Of a DNA stretch of 53,837 nt, positions 17,846 to 28,139 are shown in pieces. The first letter of the stretch is position 1. Every line of letters begins with the position of its first letter. This DNA is from Streptomyces sp. WAC 04229 (lineage in GTDB: Bacteria; Actinomycetota; Actinomycetes; Streptomycetales; Streptomycetaceae), in assembly GCF_003947455.1 (NCBI RefSeq), contig NZ_QHJH01000035.1, positions 1 to 53,837 of the forward strand, in the 5' to 3' direction. Position numbers and translations under genes: made by a program. The notes below the pieces were generated by a model. The model saw only the letters and a list, made by a program, of their open reading frames with translations, was not told where the DNA came from and did not search any database.

Positions 17846-18199
17846 TCAGCCCGCGCTCACCGTGGAGCGGACCGTCCCGTCCGGCGAGGCGACCAGCACC
17901 GGCGTCCCGGGGCCGCCCAGGTCCCGCACCGCCGCCCGGTCCTCCGCCGACGCCGCCTCCGCCTCGGTCACCACGGCCGCCGCCTCCAGGGACTTCGCGC
18001 CGGACGCCACCGCCATCGCCACCGCGGTACGCAGCGCGCTCAGCTTCAGCGAGTCCAGGGCCACGGTCCCGGCGACGTAGGTGCGTCCGGTCTCGTCGCG
18101 CACGGCCGCCCCCTCGGGCACACCGTTGCGGGCCCGCGCGGAACGGGCCAGGGTGACGATCTTGCGGTCCTCGGGATCGAGGGCGGGAGTCTCGGTCAT
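17846..18199 (-). CDS. Degenerate cytidine deaminase-like protein
   Basis: 117 aa. The pattern GVPEGAAVRDETGRTYVAGTV followed by an alanine-rich helix (LRTAVAMAVASGAKSLEA) matches the first half of the cytidine deaminase fold. The zinc ligands are gone: there is no HAE or CAE motif before the helix (LSALRTA instead) and no PCxxC after it. It should therefore not be a deaminase. Position between CorC/YjbR genes and era recurs in actinobacteria as I recall, which suggests a retained non-catalytic role. ATG 18199 has GGGAG-like pairing poorly placed; start fairly secure from family length. Confidence 0.72.
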   Translation of the reverse strand: MTETPALDPEDRKIVTLARSARARNGVPEGAAVRDETGRTYVAGTVALDSLKLSALRTAVAMAVASGAKSLEAAAVVTEAEAASAEDRAAVRDLGGPGTPVLVASPDGTVRSTVSAG

Positions 18200-18233
18200 G
18201 GACCGAGCATACGTTCAGTGATCAGGAGCGGGC

Positions 18234-18593
18234 TCAGGGACGGTCGAGGCGGAGGCGCTCGGCGCGCGGCAGACCGGCGACGACCAGGTCGTACGAGTCC
18301 TCGACCAGCTCCCGGACCACACGGTCCGGGAGTCCGCCGCCGGCGGTCACCGTGTTCCAGTGCCGCTTGTTCATGTGCCAGCCCGGGACGACCAGCCCCG
18401 GGTACTCGCCGCGCAGCCGCACCGCGTCGTCCGGGTCGCACTTGAGGTTGACCGTGAGCGGGCGCCCGTCCAGCGAGGACAGCGCGAACATCTTGCCCAG
18501 CACCTTGAAGACCGAGGTCTCCGGGTTGAAGGGGAAGTCCTCCACCGAGGCGTTGAAGGACAGGCAGAAGTCGCGCAGCTCCTCGGGACTCAC
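18234..18593 (-). CDS. MmcQ/YjbR family protein
   Basis: 119 aa. Small alpha/beta protein of the YjbR (DUF419) family with double-wing DNA-binding-like fold: [22 protein letters not shown] at the start, VFKVLGKMFAL, then LKCDPDDAVRLRGEYPG and VPGWHMNKRHWNTV, the family signature. The length is complete. The biological role is unknown; DNA binding has been proposed from the fold. GTG 18593 overlaps the end of the CBS-domain gene (stop at 18590), indicating coupling to it. Confidence 0.88.
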   Translation of the reverse strand: MSPEELRDFCLSFNASVEDFPFNPETSVFKVLGKMFALSSLDGRPLTVNLKCDPDDAVRLRGEYPGLVVPGWHMNKRHWNTVTAGGGLPDRVVRELVEDSYDLVVAGLPRAERLRLDRP

Positions 18594-19894
18594 TCCTCCG
18601 CCGCCTCCTTCGGGGCCTCCGTGGCGCCCACCGGCTCCGCCAGCACCGTCACGATCTTGTTCCGGCGGCCCGCCGCGGCCTCCGCGGTCAGCCGCAGTTC
18701 CCGCCCGTCGGGCAGCTCCACGATCGAGGAGGCGCCGGCGATCGGCACCCTGCCCAGCGCCTTCGCCAGCAGACCGCCCACCGTCTCCACGTCCTCGTCG
18801 TCGAACGCCTCCAGGCCGTACAGCTCGCCCAGGTCGCCGATGTCGAGGCGCGCGGTGACCCGGAAGCGGTCCCCGCCCAGCTCCTCGACCGGCGGCAGCT
18901 CCCGGTCGTACTCGTCGGTGATCTCGCCGACGATCTCCTCCAGGATGTCCTCGATGGTCACGATGCCGGCCGTGCCGCCGTACTCGTCGATGACGACGGC
19001 GACGTGGCTGCGTTCCTTCTGCATCTCGCGCAGCAGGTCACCGGCGTTCTTGGTGTCGGGCACGAAGGTCGCGGGGCGCATCGCGGTGGAGACCAGGTCG
19101 CTCTCCGCCTCCCGGCTGATGTGCGTCCGGCGGACCAGGTCCTTCAGGTACACGATGCCGACGATGTCGTCCTCGCTGTCCCCGGTGACCGGGATCCGGG
19201 AGAAGCCCGAGCGCAGGGCGAGGGTGAGGGCCTGCCGGATGGTCTTGTAGCGCTCGATGACCACGAGGTCGGTGCGCGGGACCATGACCTCGCGGACGAG
19301 GGTGTCGCCCAGCTCGAACACCGAGTGCACCATGCGGCGCTCCTCGGCCTCGATCAGGGACTCCTTCTCGGCGTAGTCGACCAGCGCGCGCAGCTCCGCC
19401 TCGGAGGCGAAGGGACCGCGGCGGAAGCCCTTGCCGGGGGTGAGCGCGTTGCCGATGAGGATGAGCAGCGACGGGATCGGGCCCATGACGCGAGCCAGCG
19501 GCACCAGCACGTACGCCGCGACCGTCGCCGTGTTCAGCGGGTGCTGGCGGCCGATGGTGCGCGGGGAGACCCCGACGGCGACGTACGAGACGAGCACCAT
19601 GACCGCGATGGCGATCAGCAGGGCCTCGGTGGTGTTGGCGAACTCCTCCAGGCAGGCGTACGCGACCAGCGCGGCGGCCGCCATCTCGCAGGCGACGCGG
19701 ACCAGCAGCGCCACGTTGAGATAGCGCGTCGGGTCGGCGGCGACCTTGGCGAGCTTCTCGCCCCCGCGCCGGCCGGACCGTACCGCCTCCTCGGCCCGGA
19801 AGCTGGAGACCCGGGCCAGGCCCGCCTCCGCGCAGGCGGCGAGCCAGGCGACCACGATCAGGGCCACGGCGCCCGCGACCAGGGGGAGGCTCAT
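18590..19894 (-). CDS. Hemolysin/CorC family CBS-domain membrane protein
   Basis: 434 aa. An N-terminal CNNM-type (DUF21) transmembrane domain spans about residues 1-150, followed by a CBS pair ([14 protein letters not shown] ... [23 protein letters not shown] and the second repeat ending in [26 protein letters not shown]) and a C-terminal CorC_HlyC FAD-like domain. Members are linked to Mg2+/Co2+ export or regulation; the hemolysin name is historical. The start ATG overlaps the ybeY stop (ATGA), and the YjbR gene overlaps its end, so it is the centre of a tightly packed operon with phoH and ybeY. Confidence 0.92.
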   Translation of the reverse strand: MSLPLVAGAVALIVVAWLAACAEAGLARVSSFRAEEAVRSGRRGGEKLAKVAADPTRYLNVALLVRVACEMAAAALVAYACLEEFANTTEALLIAIAVMVLVSYVAVGVSPRTIGRQHPLNTATVAAYVLVPLARVMGPIPSLLILIGNALTPGKGFRRGPFASEAELRALVDYAEKESLIEAEERRMVHSVFELGDTLVREVMVPRTDLVVIERYKTIRQALTLALRSGFSRIPVTGDSEDDIVGIVYLKDLVRRTHISREAESDLVSTAMRPATFVPDTKNAGDLLREMQKERSHVAVVIDEYGGTAGIVTIEDILEEIVGEITDEYDRELPPVEELGGDRFRVTARLDIGDLGELYGLEAFDDEDVETVGGLLAKALGRVPIAGASSIVELPDGRELRLTAEAAAGRRNKIVTVLAEPVGATEAPKEAAEE

Positions 19895-20388
19895 GAGACG
19901 GTCGGGGCCGGAGACGGGCCGGTCAAGCCCCGCTCCGCACGCCAGCCGTCCACGATGGCCGCCTGGAGACCGAACATCTCGGCCTTCTCGTCCGGCTCCT
20001 CGTGGTCGTAGCCGAGCAGGTGCAGCACCCCGTGGACGGTCAGGAGCTGGAGCTCCTCGTCCATGGAGTGCTGCGTCGGCGCCTCGGCGCCCTGCTTGGC
20101 GGCGACCTCCGGGCAGAGCACGATGTCGCCGAGGAGCCCCTGCGGCGGCTCGTCCTCGTCCTTGGCGGGCGGGCGCAGCTCGTCCATCGGGAAGGACATC
20201 ACATCCGTCGGACCGGGCAGGTCCATCCACTGGATGTGCAGCTGCTCCATGGCGCCGTCGTCCACGACGATCACCGAGAGCTCGGAGAGCGGGTGGATGC
20301 GCATCCGCGCGAGCGCGTAGCGGGCGATGTCGAGGATCGCCTGCTCGTCGACCTCGGTTCCGGACTCGTTGTTGACGTCGATCGACAT
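19891..20388 (-). CDS. ybeY: Endoribonuclease/rRNA maturation factor YbeY
   Basis: 165 aa. The zinc motif [12 protein letters not shown] (H3xH5xH) is intact and preceded by the conserved [10 protein letters not shown] and LGDIVLCPE. YbeY is a conserved metalloprotein needed for 16S rRNA 3' end maturation and ribosome quality control, partnering with Era and PhoH-like proteins, all encoded in this block. ATG 20388 follows the phoH stop by 12 bp; its TGA overlaps the next ATG. Confidence 0.96.
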   Translation of the reverse strand: MSIDVNNESGTEVDEQAILDIARYALARMRIHPLSELSVIVVDDGAMEQLHIQWMDLPGPTDVMSFPMDELRPPAKDEDEPPQGLLGDIVLCPEVAAKQGAEAPTQHSMDEELQLLTVHGVLHLLGYDHEEPDEKAEMFGLQAAIVDGWRAERGLTGPSPAPTVS

Positions 20389-20400
20389 GGTCGTGCTGGT

Positions 20401-21480
20401 CTACTTCCCCTTGGCCTTGGCACCGTTTCGCGGAGCGTGGCCGCCCTTGTGGGTGCCGTTCTCGGTGCCGTTGCGGCTGTCGTACAACTCGTAGGCGTCG
20501 ACGATACGGCCCACCAGCTTGTGCCGGACCACGTCGTGCGACGTGAGCCGGGAGAAGTGGACGTCCTCGACGCCGTCCAGGATCTCCTGGACCTGCCGCA
20601 GACCGGACTTGGTGCCGCCGGGCAGGTCGACCTGCGTCACGTCACCCGTGATCACGATCTTCGACTCGAAGCCGAGGCGGGTGAGGAACATCTTCATCTG
20701 CTCGGGGCTGGTGTTCTGGGCCTCGTCCAGGATGATGAACGCGTCGTTCAGCGTGCGGCCGCGCATGTACGCCAGCGGCGCGACCTCGATCGTCCCGGCT
20801 GCCATCAGGCGGGGGATCGAGTCGGGGTCGAGCATGTCGTGCAGCGCGTCGTACAGCGGGCGCAGATACGGGTCGATCTTCTCGTAGAGCGTGCCCGGCA
20901 GGAAGCCGAGCCGCTCGCCGGCCTCGACCGCCGGTCGGGTCAGGATGATCCGGTTGACCTGCTTGGACTGGAGGGCCTGCACGGCCTTCGCCATCGCCAG
21001 GTAGGTCTTGCCGGTGCCCGCCGGGCCGATGCCGAAGACGACGGTGTGCTTGTCGATCGCGTCGACGTACCGCTTCTGGTTCAGCGTCTTGGGGCGGATC
21101 GTGCGGCCGCGCGAGGACAGGATGTTCTGCGTGAGCACCTCGGCCGGGGTCTCCTGGCCGTCGCTCTCCCCGTTCTCGCTCGCCTTGAGCATGGCGATCG
21201 AGCGTTCCACTGCGTCCTCCGTCATCGGCTGCCCCGTGCGGAGCACCAGCATCATCTCGTCGAAAACGCGCTGAATGAGGGCGACCTCGTGGGTGTCGCC
21301 GACGGCGCTGATCTCATTGCCCCGGACATGGATGTCGGCCGCCGGGAAGGCCTTCTCGATCACGCGCAGGAGGGAGTCTCCGGAGCCCAGGACGGTCACC
21401 ATGGGGTGCTGGGCGGGGACGCTGATCTGTGCTCTCGCCTGCCCCTGCGCGGGGGTGTGGGCTGAGGGTGTCTGAGTCAT
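20401..21480 (-). CDS. PhoH family ATPase (YbeZ type)
   Basis: 359 aa. Central P-loop ATPase domain with Walker [14 protein letters not shown], the family segment [17 protein letters not shown], Walker [11 protein letters not shown] and the sensor [12 protein letters not shown]. An N-terminal KH-like region (about 25-110) and a short Lys/Gly-rich basic tail flank it. PhoH-like proteins are predicted RNA-linked ATPases; the pairing with ybeY and era implies ribosome maturation. It starts the minus-strand block; the 105 bp upstream separate it from the GH1 gene stop. Confidence 0.93.
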   Translation of the reverse strand: MTQTPSAHTPAQGQARAQISVPAQHPMVTVLGSGDSLLRVIEKAFPAADIHVRGNEISAVGDTHEVALIQRVFDEMMLVLRTGQPMTEDAVERSIAMLKASENGESDGQETPAEVLTQNILSSRGRTIRPKTLNQKRYVDAIDKHTVVFGIGPAGTGKTYLAMAKAVQALQSKQVNRIILTRPAVEAGERLGFLPGTLYEKIDPYLRPLYDALHDMLDPDSIPRLMAAGTIEVAPLAYMRGRTLNDAFIILDEAQNTSPEQMKMFLTRLGFESKIVITGDVTQVDLPGGTKSGLRQVQEILDGVEDVHFSRLTSHDVVRHKLVGRIVDAYELYDSRNGTENGTHKGGHAPRNGAKAKGK

Positions 21481-21586
21481 GGGCCGGCGCTCTAGGCCTG
21501 CTCGTCCTCCTCTGCGGCGCGTGCCGCGTGACGGGTGTGGTCTGCTGCCTCCAGCGTACGACTCCCCGCCGACAGCGCCGAGGTTT

Positions 21587-22954
21587 TTATATGCGCGGCG
21601 GTCCGGCGGCGCCCGGCCGCCCGCCGGCCCGCGCCTCGCGGACCAGGTCCCGGAACCACCCGTACGACGCCTTGGGCGTGCGCTCCAGCGTCGTGAAGTC
21701 CACGTGGACCAGTCCGAACCGGCGGGCGTACCCCTCGGCCCACTCGAAGTTGTCCAGCAGCGACCACACGAAGTAGCCGCGCACGTCCACCCCCGCCTCG
21801 ACGGCCCGGTGCAGGGCGCGGACGTGCCCGTCGAGGTAGGCGATGCGGTCCCGGTCGTCCAGGCCCTCGTAGGAGCAGCCGTTCTCGGTGATGACGACGG
21901 GGGGGAGCCGGTCGCCGTAGCGGTCGCGCAGGCCGGTGAGCAGCTCGGTCAGCCCCTCGGGGACGACCGGCCAGCCGAAGTCCGTCAGCGGCCGGTCCTC
22001 GACGGCGCGCAGCGAGAAGGGCAGTCCGGCCGGGAGGGTCACCCCGCCGGACCCCGTCTCGGTGCCCAGCGGGGCGCCCACCAGGGCCGGCGCATAGTAG
22101 TTCACGCCGTAGAAGTCCAGCGGCTCCGCGACGACCTCCAGGTCGGCCGTCACGTCCCTGGGCATCAGCTCGCCGATGCCCTCCGGGTACCGCCCGGTCA
22201 GCAGCGGGTCGCTGAACATCCGGTTCAGCAGGACGTCGTACAGGTCCGCCGCCTCCCGGTCGGCCGGGTCGTCCGAGGCGGGCCAGGTGGGTCCGTGCGA
22301 ATTGGCGATGCCGATGTCCGTGGCGCCCGCCGCGCGCAGCGCCCGTACCGCCAGACCGTGCGCGAGGAGCTGGTGGTGGGCGGCCGGCAGGGCGTCGAAG
22401 AGCAGTGCGCGGCCGGGGGCGTGGGTGCCGAGGGCGTGGCCGAGCAGGGTGTGCTCGGCGGGCTCGTTGAGGGTGATCCACTTGCCGACCCGGTCGCCCA
22501 GCCGCTCGGCGACGACCGACACGTACGCGGCGAACCGGGCGGCCGTGTCCCGCTCCAGCCAGTCCAGATGGGCCGGCAGGTCCCAGTGGAAGAGGGTCGG
22601 CACCGGCCGGACGCCCGCCGCGCACAGGTCGTCCACCAGGCGGTCGTAGAAGTCGAGGCCGCCCGGCGCGTTCACCCGGGGCCAGGAGACCGAGAAGCGG
22701 TACGCGTCCACGCCGAGGTCCGCCAGCAGCGCCACGTCCTCGCGGTGGCGGTGGTAGTGGTCGCAGGCCACCGCCGCCGTCGAGCCGTCCTTCACCCGGC
22801 CCGGCAGGTCCGTGAAGTCGTCCCACACGGAGCGCTCGCGCAGGCCGGCGGCGCCCTCGATCTGGTGTGCCGAGGTGGACACGCCCCACAGGAAGCCGTC
22901 CGGGAACCGGGGGAGCGGGTCCGGGGCCGTGCCCGTGCTCGGATCAGTCGCCAT
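21587..22954 (-). CDS. GH1 family beta-glucosidase
   Basis: 455 aa, complete family 1 glycoside hydrolase (TIM barrel). N-terminal FPDGFLWGVSTSAHQIEG, acid/base glutamate in TLNEPAEH and nucleophile glutamate in VITENGCSYEG, then YFVWSLLDNFEWAEGYARRFGLVHVDF at the end: all retaining beta-glucosidase marks (last motif spans about residues 385-411). No signal peptide, so it probably acts on imported cellobiose-like sugars. ATG 22954 is preferred over an in-frame start 12 codons upstream. It ends with TAA, rare in this DNA, in a short A/T patch near 21586. Confidence 0.93.
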   Translation of the reverse strand: MATDPSTGTAPDPLPRFPDGFLWGVSTSAHQIEGAAGLRERSVWDDFTDLPGRVKDGSTAAVACDHYHRHREDVALLADLGVDAYRFSVSWPRVNAPGGLDFYDRLVDDLCAAGVRPVPTLFHWDLPAHLDWLERDTAARFAAYVSVVAERLGDRVGKWITLNEPAEHTLLGHALGTHAPGRALLFDALPAAHHQLLAHGLAVRALRAAGATDIGIANSHGPTWPASDDPADREAADLYDVLLNRMFSDPLLTGRYPEGIGELMPRDVTADLEVVAEPLDFYGVNYYAPALVGAPLGTETGSGGVTLPAGLPFSLRAVEDRPLTDFGWPVVPEGLTELLTGLRDRYGDRLPPVVITENGCSYEGLDDRDRIAYLDGHVRALHRAVEAGVDVRGYFVWSLLDNFEWAEGYARRFGLVHVDFTTLERTPKASYGWFRDLVREARAGGRPGAAGPPRI

Positions 22955-23018
22955 GCGCGGATCATCCGCACCCCCCGCGCGGGAAGTCAACGCCCTTGCA
23001 CGCCAACGGCGTTCCGCG

Positions 23019-23285
23019 TTACGCGCCCTCCTTCAGCACCCGGGAGATCAGCCTGCGCTGCTCGTCCGTCAGCCGGGGGTCGGCGGCGTACACCGTCTTC
23101 CCGTCCACGGTGATCTGGTAGCTGAACCCGTCCGGGACCCCGACCGGGGGCGTGGCCCGGCCGTCGGCGCACGCCCGCTCGGCCAGTGCGTGCCACTCGG
23201 CCGCGTCGGGGCGCTCCGCCGTATCGACCTCCGCGTGGCGTTCGATGCCCGCGAAGCCTCCTGTGCGCCTCACCAAAATCCGCAT
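23019..23285 (-). CDS. Emfourin-like protealysin inhibitor
   Basis: 88 aa. It starts MRILVRRTGGFAGIERHAEVD and ends with LTDEQRRLISRVLKEGA, with FSYQITVDGKTV in the middle, the layout of emfourin, the proteinaceous slow-binding inhibitor of protealysin-like M4 peptidases. It lies 21 bp downstream of the M4 peptidase gene on the same strand, the arrangement known for protealysin-emfourin operons. No signal peptide, matching an intracellular partner. Confidence 0.86.
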   Translation of the reverse strand: MRILVRRTGGFAGIERHAEVDTAERPDAAEWHALAERACADGRATPPVGVPDGFSYQITVDGKTVYAADPRLTDEQRRLISRVLKEGA

Positions 23286-23306
23286 GCAACCGTGTCTAGT
23301 ACGGAA

Positions 23307-24377
23307 CTACAGCGTGCGCACCCCGACCTGCTCCCAGGCCTTGCGCACCGCTTCGAGTTCCTCGCCGTCGCCGTAGCGCTCCCGGGCGGCCTTCAGGGTG
23401 AGCGTCGCGAAGTCCGCGAACAGCGCGTCCTGCGCCAGCTCGCCGCCGGTCAGCACGTCGTACCAGATCTGCCCGGCCCGCTCCCAGGCGTGCCCGCCGA
23501 GCGCGGTGGCGAGCAGGTGGAAGGCGTGGTTGGGGATGCCGGAGTTGATGTGCACGCCGCCGTTGTCACGGCCGGTGCGGACGAAGTCGTCCATCGTCGC
23601 GGGCTGCGGGTCCTTGCCGAGCACGTCGTCGTCGTACGCCGTGCCCGGCGCCTTCATGGAGCGCAGCGCCACGCCCGTCACGCGCGGGGCGAGCAGTCCG
23701 GCGCCGATCAGCCAGTCGGCCTCGGCGGCGGTCTGGCCGAGCGAGTACTGCTTGATCAGGGCCCCGAAGACGTCCGAGACCGACTCGTTCAGGGCGCCCG
23801 GCTGGCCGTAGTAGGTCAGGTTGGCGGTGTGCTGGGTGACGCCGTGGGTCAGCTCGTGGCCGATCACGTCCAGGGCGATGGTGAAGTCGAGGAAGATCTC
23901 CCCGTCCCCGTCGCCGAAGACCATCTGCTCGCCGTTCCAGAAGGCGTTGTTGTACTCGCGGTCGTAGTGCACGGTCGCGTCCAGCGGCAGTCCGGCGCCG
24001 TCGACGGAGTCGCGCCGGTACGCCTTGAGGAAGTGCTCGAAGGTGGCGCCCAGACCCGCGTAGGCGCGGTTCACGGTGACGTCCCGGCCGGGCTCCTCAC
24101 CCTCGGTACGCACCTTCTTGCCGGGCAGGTCGGTGCCGTGCCGGGCGTCGAAGATCGTGCGGTGCGGCGTCCCGGCCTCGGCACCGGCGCGCGGGGCGAT
24201 CGTGGGGGCGCCGATGACCGTGGTCAGCCGGCGGTGGGTGCGCTCGAAGGCGTCGCGCTGGAGGGTGCGGCGGGCCGGTCCGGAGAGCACCGGGTCGGCG
24301 TGCTGGGCCAGCCGGTCGAGGACGTGGGGCGGCACGATGGTGCAGAAGACGGGCTCGAAGCCCCCGTGGGTCGTCAT
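23307..24377 (-). CDS. Protealysin-like M4 metallopeptidase
   Basis: 356 aa thermolysin-family zinc protease. HELTH (174-178) and NES with Glu198 give the metal site; HINSGIPNHAF supplies the third active-site His region, and YDREYNNAFWNGEQMVFGDGD precedes as the N-terminal domain mark (about 138-158). Unlike secreted thermolysins it has no signal peptide and no FTP/PepSY propeptide, only a short leader with IVPPHVLDRL, the PPL-type motif of protealysin precursors. It is therefore expected to be made in the cytoplasm and self-activated. ATG 24377 fits the family start. It is co-transcribed with the emfourin-like inhibitor and divergent from leuA. Confidence 0.92.
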   Translation of the reverse strand: MTTHGGFEPVFCTIVPPHVLDRLAQHADPVLSGPARRTLQRDAFERTHRRLTTVIGAPTIAPRAGAEAGTPHRTIFDARHGTDLPGKKVRTEGEEPGRDVTVNRAYAGLGATFEHFLKAYRRDSVDGAGLPLDATVHYDREYNNAFWNGEQMVFGDGDGEIFLDFTIALDVIGHELTHGVTQHTANLTYYGQPGALNESVSDVFGALIKQYSLGQTAAEADWLIGAGLLAPRVTGVALRSMKAPGTAYDDDVLGKDPQPATMDDFVRTGRDNGGVHINSGIPNHAFHLLATALGGHAWERAGQIWYDVLTGGELAQDALFADFATLTLKAARERYGDGEELEAVRKAWEQVGVRTL

Positions 24378-24568
24378 GTCCGGCACCTTCGCACTGCGTG
24401 ACGGTGGTGTCACCACCCGCAACCACGATTGGTGAAAAACGGTACCAAGGCCGCCCCGCGGCTGCCGACAAGTGGTATACGGCACTTTTTGTCCCGGTTC
24501 CCTCCATGGTCCCGCATACTGATACGGACCCGCGTGACCGGCGTGACTCGGCTATGGTGCTGGGCATC

Positions 24569-26433
<1,865 letters not shown>

Positions 26434-26455
26434 CCAGCCGAATCGGTGGTTTGGA

Positions 26456-26486
26456 GCCCCGCTCGCCGCAGAACGGCGGGCGGGGC
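26456..26486 (+). terminator. leuA terminator
   Basis: GCCCCGCTCGCCG (26456-26468), loop CAGAA, CGGCGGGCGGGGC (26474-26486): a 13-bp stem with one G-T wobble, 22 bp after the leuA stop. Strong factor-independent-like hairpin without a long T-run. Confidence 0.8.
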
Positions 26487-26543
26487 CCCGTCATATACCG
26501 GCCATATATCTGTGCAGGTCACGGAAAGGTCTCGTCCTGGGTA

Positions 26544-26576
26544 CTGACTCCACGTCGGTGATGTGGCTAACATCAC
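26544..26576 (+). promoter_or_regulatory. Promoter and operator-like palindrome of the TerB-like gene
   Basis: CTGACT (26544-26549), an 18-base spacer and TAACAT (26568-26573) make a fair promoter with a start near 26580. A perfect inverted repeat, GTGATGT-GGCTA-ACATCAC (26558-26576), covers the -10 box, where a dimeric repressor would block RNA polymerase. Confidence 0.5.
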
Positions 26577-26617
26577 GCCAGCGCGACGATGCTGTCGCGC
26601 CGTTACGGAGGTGCGAC

Positions 26618-27313
26618 GTGCTGCCTGGACGGGGACGAAACGGCCGAGCTGCCCGGCTGCCACGCATCCTGGGCACCCGCACCGCGTGGACGCCGGTCGG
26701 CGACGGTGAGTTCTTCTGCCCCGGCTGCGGTGGCGACCGCAACTACCAGCGGCTCGCCGGACGGCGCCGCTTCACCCTGCTCGGCGTGCCCCTGCTGCCC
26801 CGCGGCGAGTCCGCGCCGACCGTCGAGTGCGCGGCCTGCCGCCGCCACTACGGCACCGAGGTCCTCGACCACCCCACCACCACCCGCTTCTCGGCGATGC
26901 TCCGCGACGCCGTCCACACCGTGGCCCTCGCGGTCCTCGCCGCCGGCGGTGCCTGCTCCCGCACCGCGCTGGAGACGGCGGCCGTCGCGGTGCGCGCGGC
27001 CGGCTTCGAGGACTGCACCGAGGAGCAGTTGAACGCGCTCGTCGAGGCGCTGGAGGCGGACACCGGCCGGGTCCACGGCGAACCCTGCGTGCCGGGCCTC
27101 GCCATAGAACTGCACGAGGCGCTGGACCCGCTGGCCCCGCACCTCGCCACCGTCGGACGCGAGTCGATCCTGCTCCAGGGCGCCCGCATCGCCCTCGCCG
27201 ACGGCCCCTACACCCCCGCCGAACGCGACACCCTGGCGACGGTCGGGGCGGCCCTGACCCTCTGCTCCGACGACGTCACCCGCCTCATGGAATCGGCGGG
27301 CACGCCCTCCTGA
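26618..27313 (+). CDS. TerB-like protein with N-terminal zinc ribbon
   Basis: 231 aa. A zinc ribbon is visible at the N-terminus (FFCPGCGGD about residue 32 and VECAACRRHYG about residue 74), followed by an all-alpha TerB-like domain (from DAVHTVALAVLAAGG to LMESAG) with acidic clusters, the fold shared by tellurite-resistance TerB and co-chaperone-like modules. Function is unknown; tellurite resistance should not be assumed from this domain alone. GTG 26618 is selected because GGAGGT (26607-26612) lies five bases upstream. Confidence 0.75.
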   Translation: MLPGRGRNGRAARLPRILGTRTAWTPVGDGEFFCPGCGGDRNYQRLAGRRRFTLLGVPLLPRGESAPTVECAACRRHYGTEVLDHPTTTRFSAMLRDAVHTVALAVLAAGGACSRTALETAAVAVRAAGFEDCTEEQLNALVEALEADTGRVHGEPCVPGLAIELHEALDPLAPHLATVGRESILLQGARIALADGPYTPAERDTLATVGAALTLCSDDVTRLMESAGTPS

Positions 27314-27326
27314 CCGCGCGCAGGCC

Positions 27327-27869
27327 CTAGCAGGGCAGGTCCAGCCGCATGATCTGGCGGTGCATGCCCGGCCCGAAGTAGTCCTGGCGCAGACCCCCGT
27401 CGGGTTCCTCCGGGCGGAAGCCCAGGGAGCGGTAGAGGAAGATGGCCGCCAGGTTGGCGGGCTCCACGGTCAGCCGCACGACGTCGATGCCGTCCCGGCG
27501 CAACCGGGTCAGCACCTCCGTCATCAACTCCGTGCCCAGACCGTGCCGGCGCCGGTCCGGGGTCACGCCCAGGCCGAGTATCCAGCTGTCCGTGCCGAGC
27601 GCCCGGGTGGCGGCCAGCACGTAGCCGCGCAGCCGGCCCGCGCCGTCGTCGAGCACCAGGAAGTGTTCCTCGTACATGTCGAAGAGCTGGCGCAGCAGGA
27701 AGCCGGGATAGGCGAACTCCTGGAACACCTCCTCGTCGAGCCGCCGCAGTTCGGGCAGATCGGACTCCCGGGCGGTGCGCAGGTCCAGAGGCGGGCCGTC
27801 CGGGCCGTCGGCGGCCCCCGGGAGCAGGTCGTGGCGGTCGAGGGAACGTTCCAGCGGTTCGGCGGTCAT
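27327..27869 (-). CDS. GNAT family N-acetyltransferase
   Basis: 180 aa. Acetyl-CoA-binding signature LGVTPDRRRHGLGTELM (motif A, RRxGLG) after a strand LGTDSWILG, followed by VEPANLAAIFLYRSLGF (motif B), typical of GNAT enzymes. The acceptor is unknown. ATG 27869 is preferred to an alternative six codons upstream, with GGGGG upstream as a weak ribosome-binding site. It converges on the TerB-like gene (13 bp apart) and is divergent from the methyltransferase gene. Confidence 0.88.
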   Translation of the reverse strand: MTAEPLERSLDRHDLLPGAADGPDGPPLDLRTARESDLPELRRLDEEVFQEFAYPGFLLRQLFDMYEEHFLVLDDGAGRLRGYVLAATRALGTDSWILGLGVTPDRRRHGLGTELMTEVLTRLRRDGIDVVRLTVEPANLAAIFLYRSLGFRPEEPDGGLRQDYFGPGMHRQIMRLDLPC

Positions 27870-28139
27870 GCAGCCCCCAGTCAGCACGTGCGGACGTCAA
27901 CTCCTCGCCACCGGAGCCCTACTCGAAGGAATGACGCTTCGTGTGGCGGCCGGTGACTCCTTCTGGCTAGAGTGAGCTTCCAACTTCGGCCGTGCAAGGG
28001 CGAGTTCGGGTGTGCGACGATGCGCCCGACGTGCGCCCGGCGGATGCGGAGTGGCGAGTTCCCTGCTGTCTTGCTGTGCCCCGGTGCCCTACCGTGCACA
28101 ACACTGGGGTTTGTCCGAAATCGAATGGAACGCGGCAGG

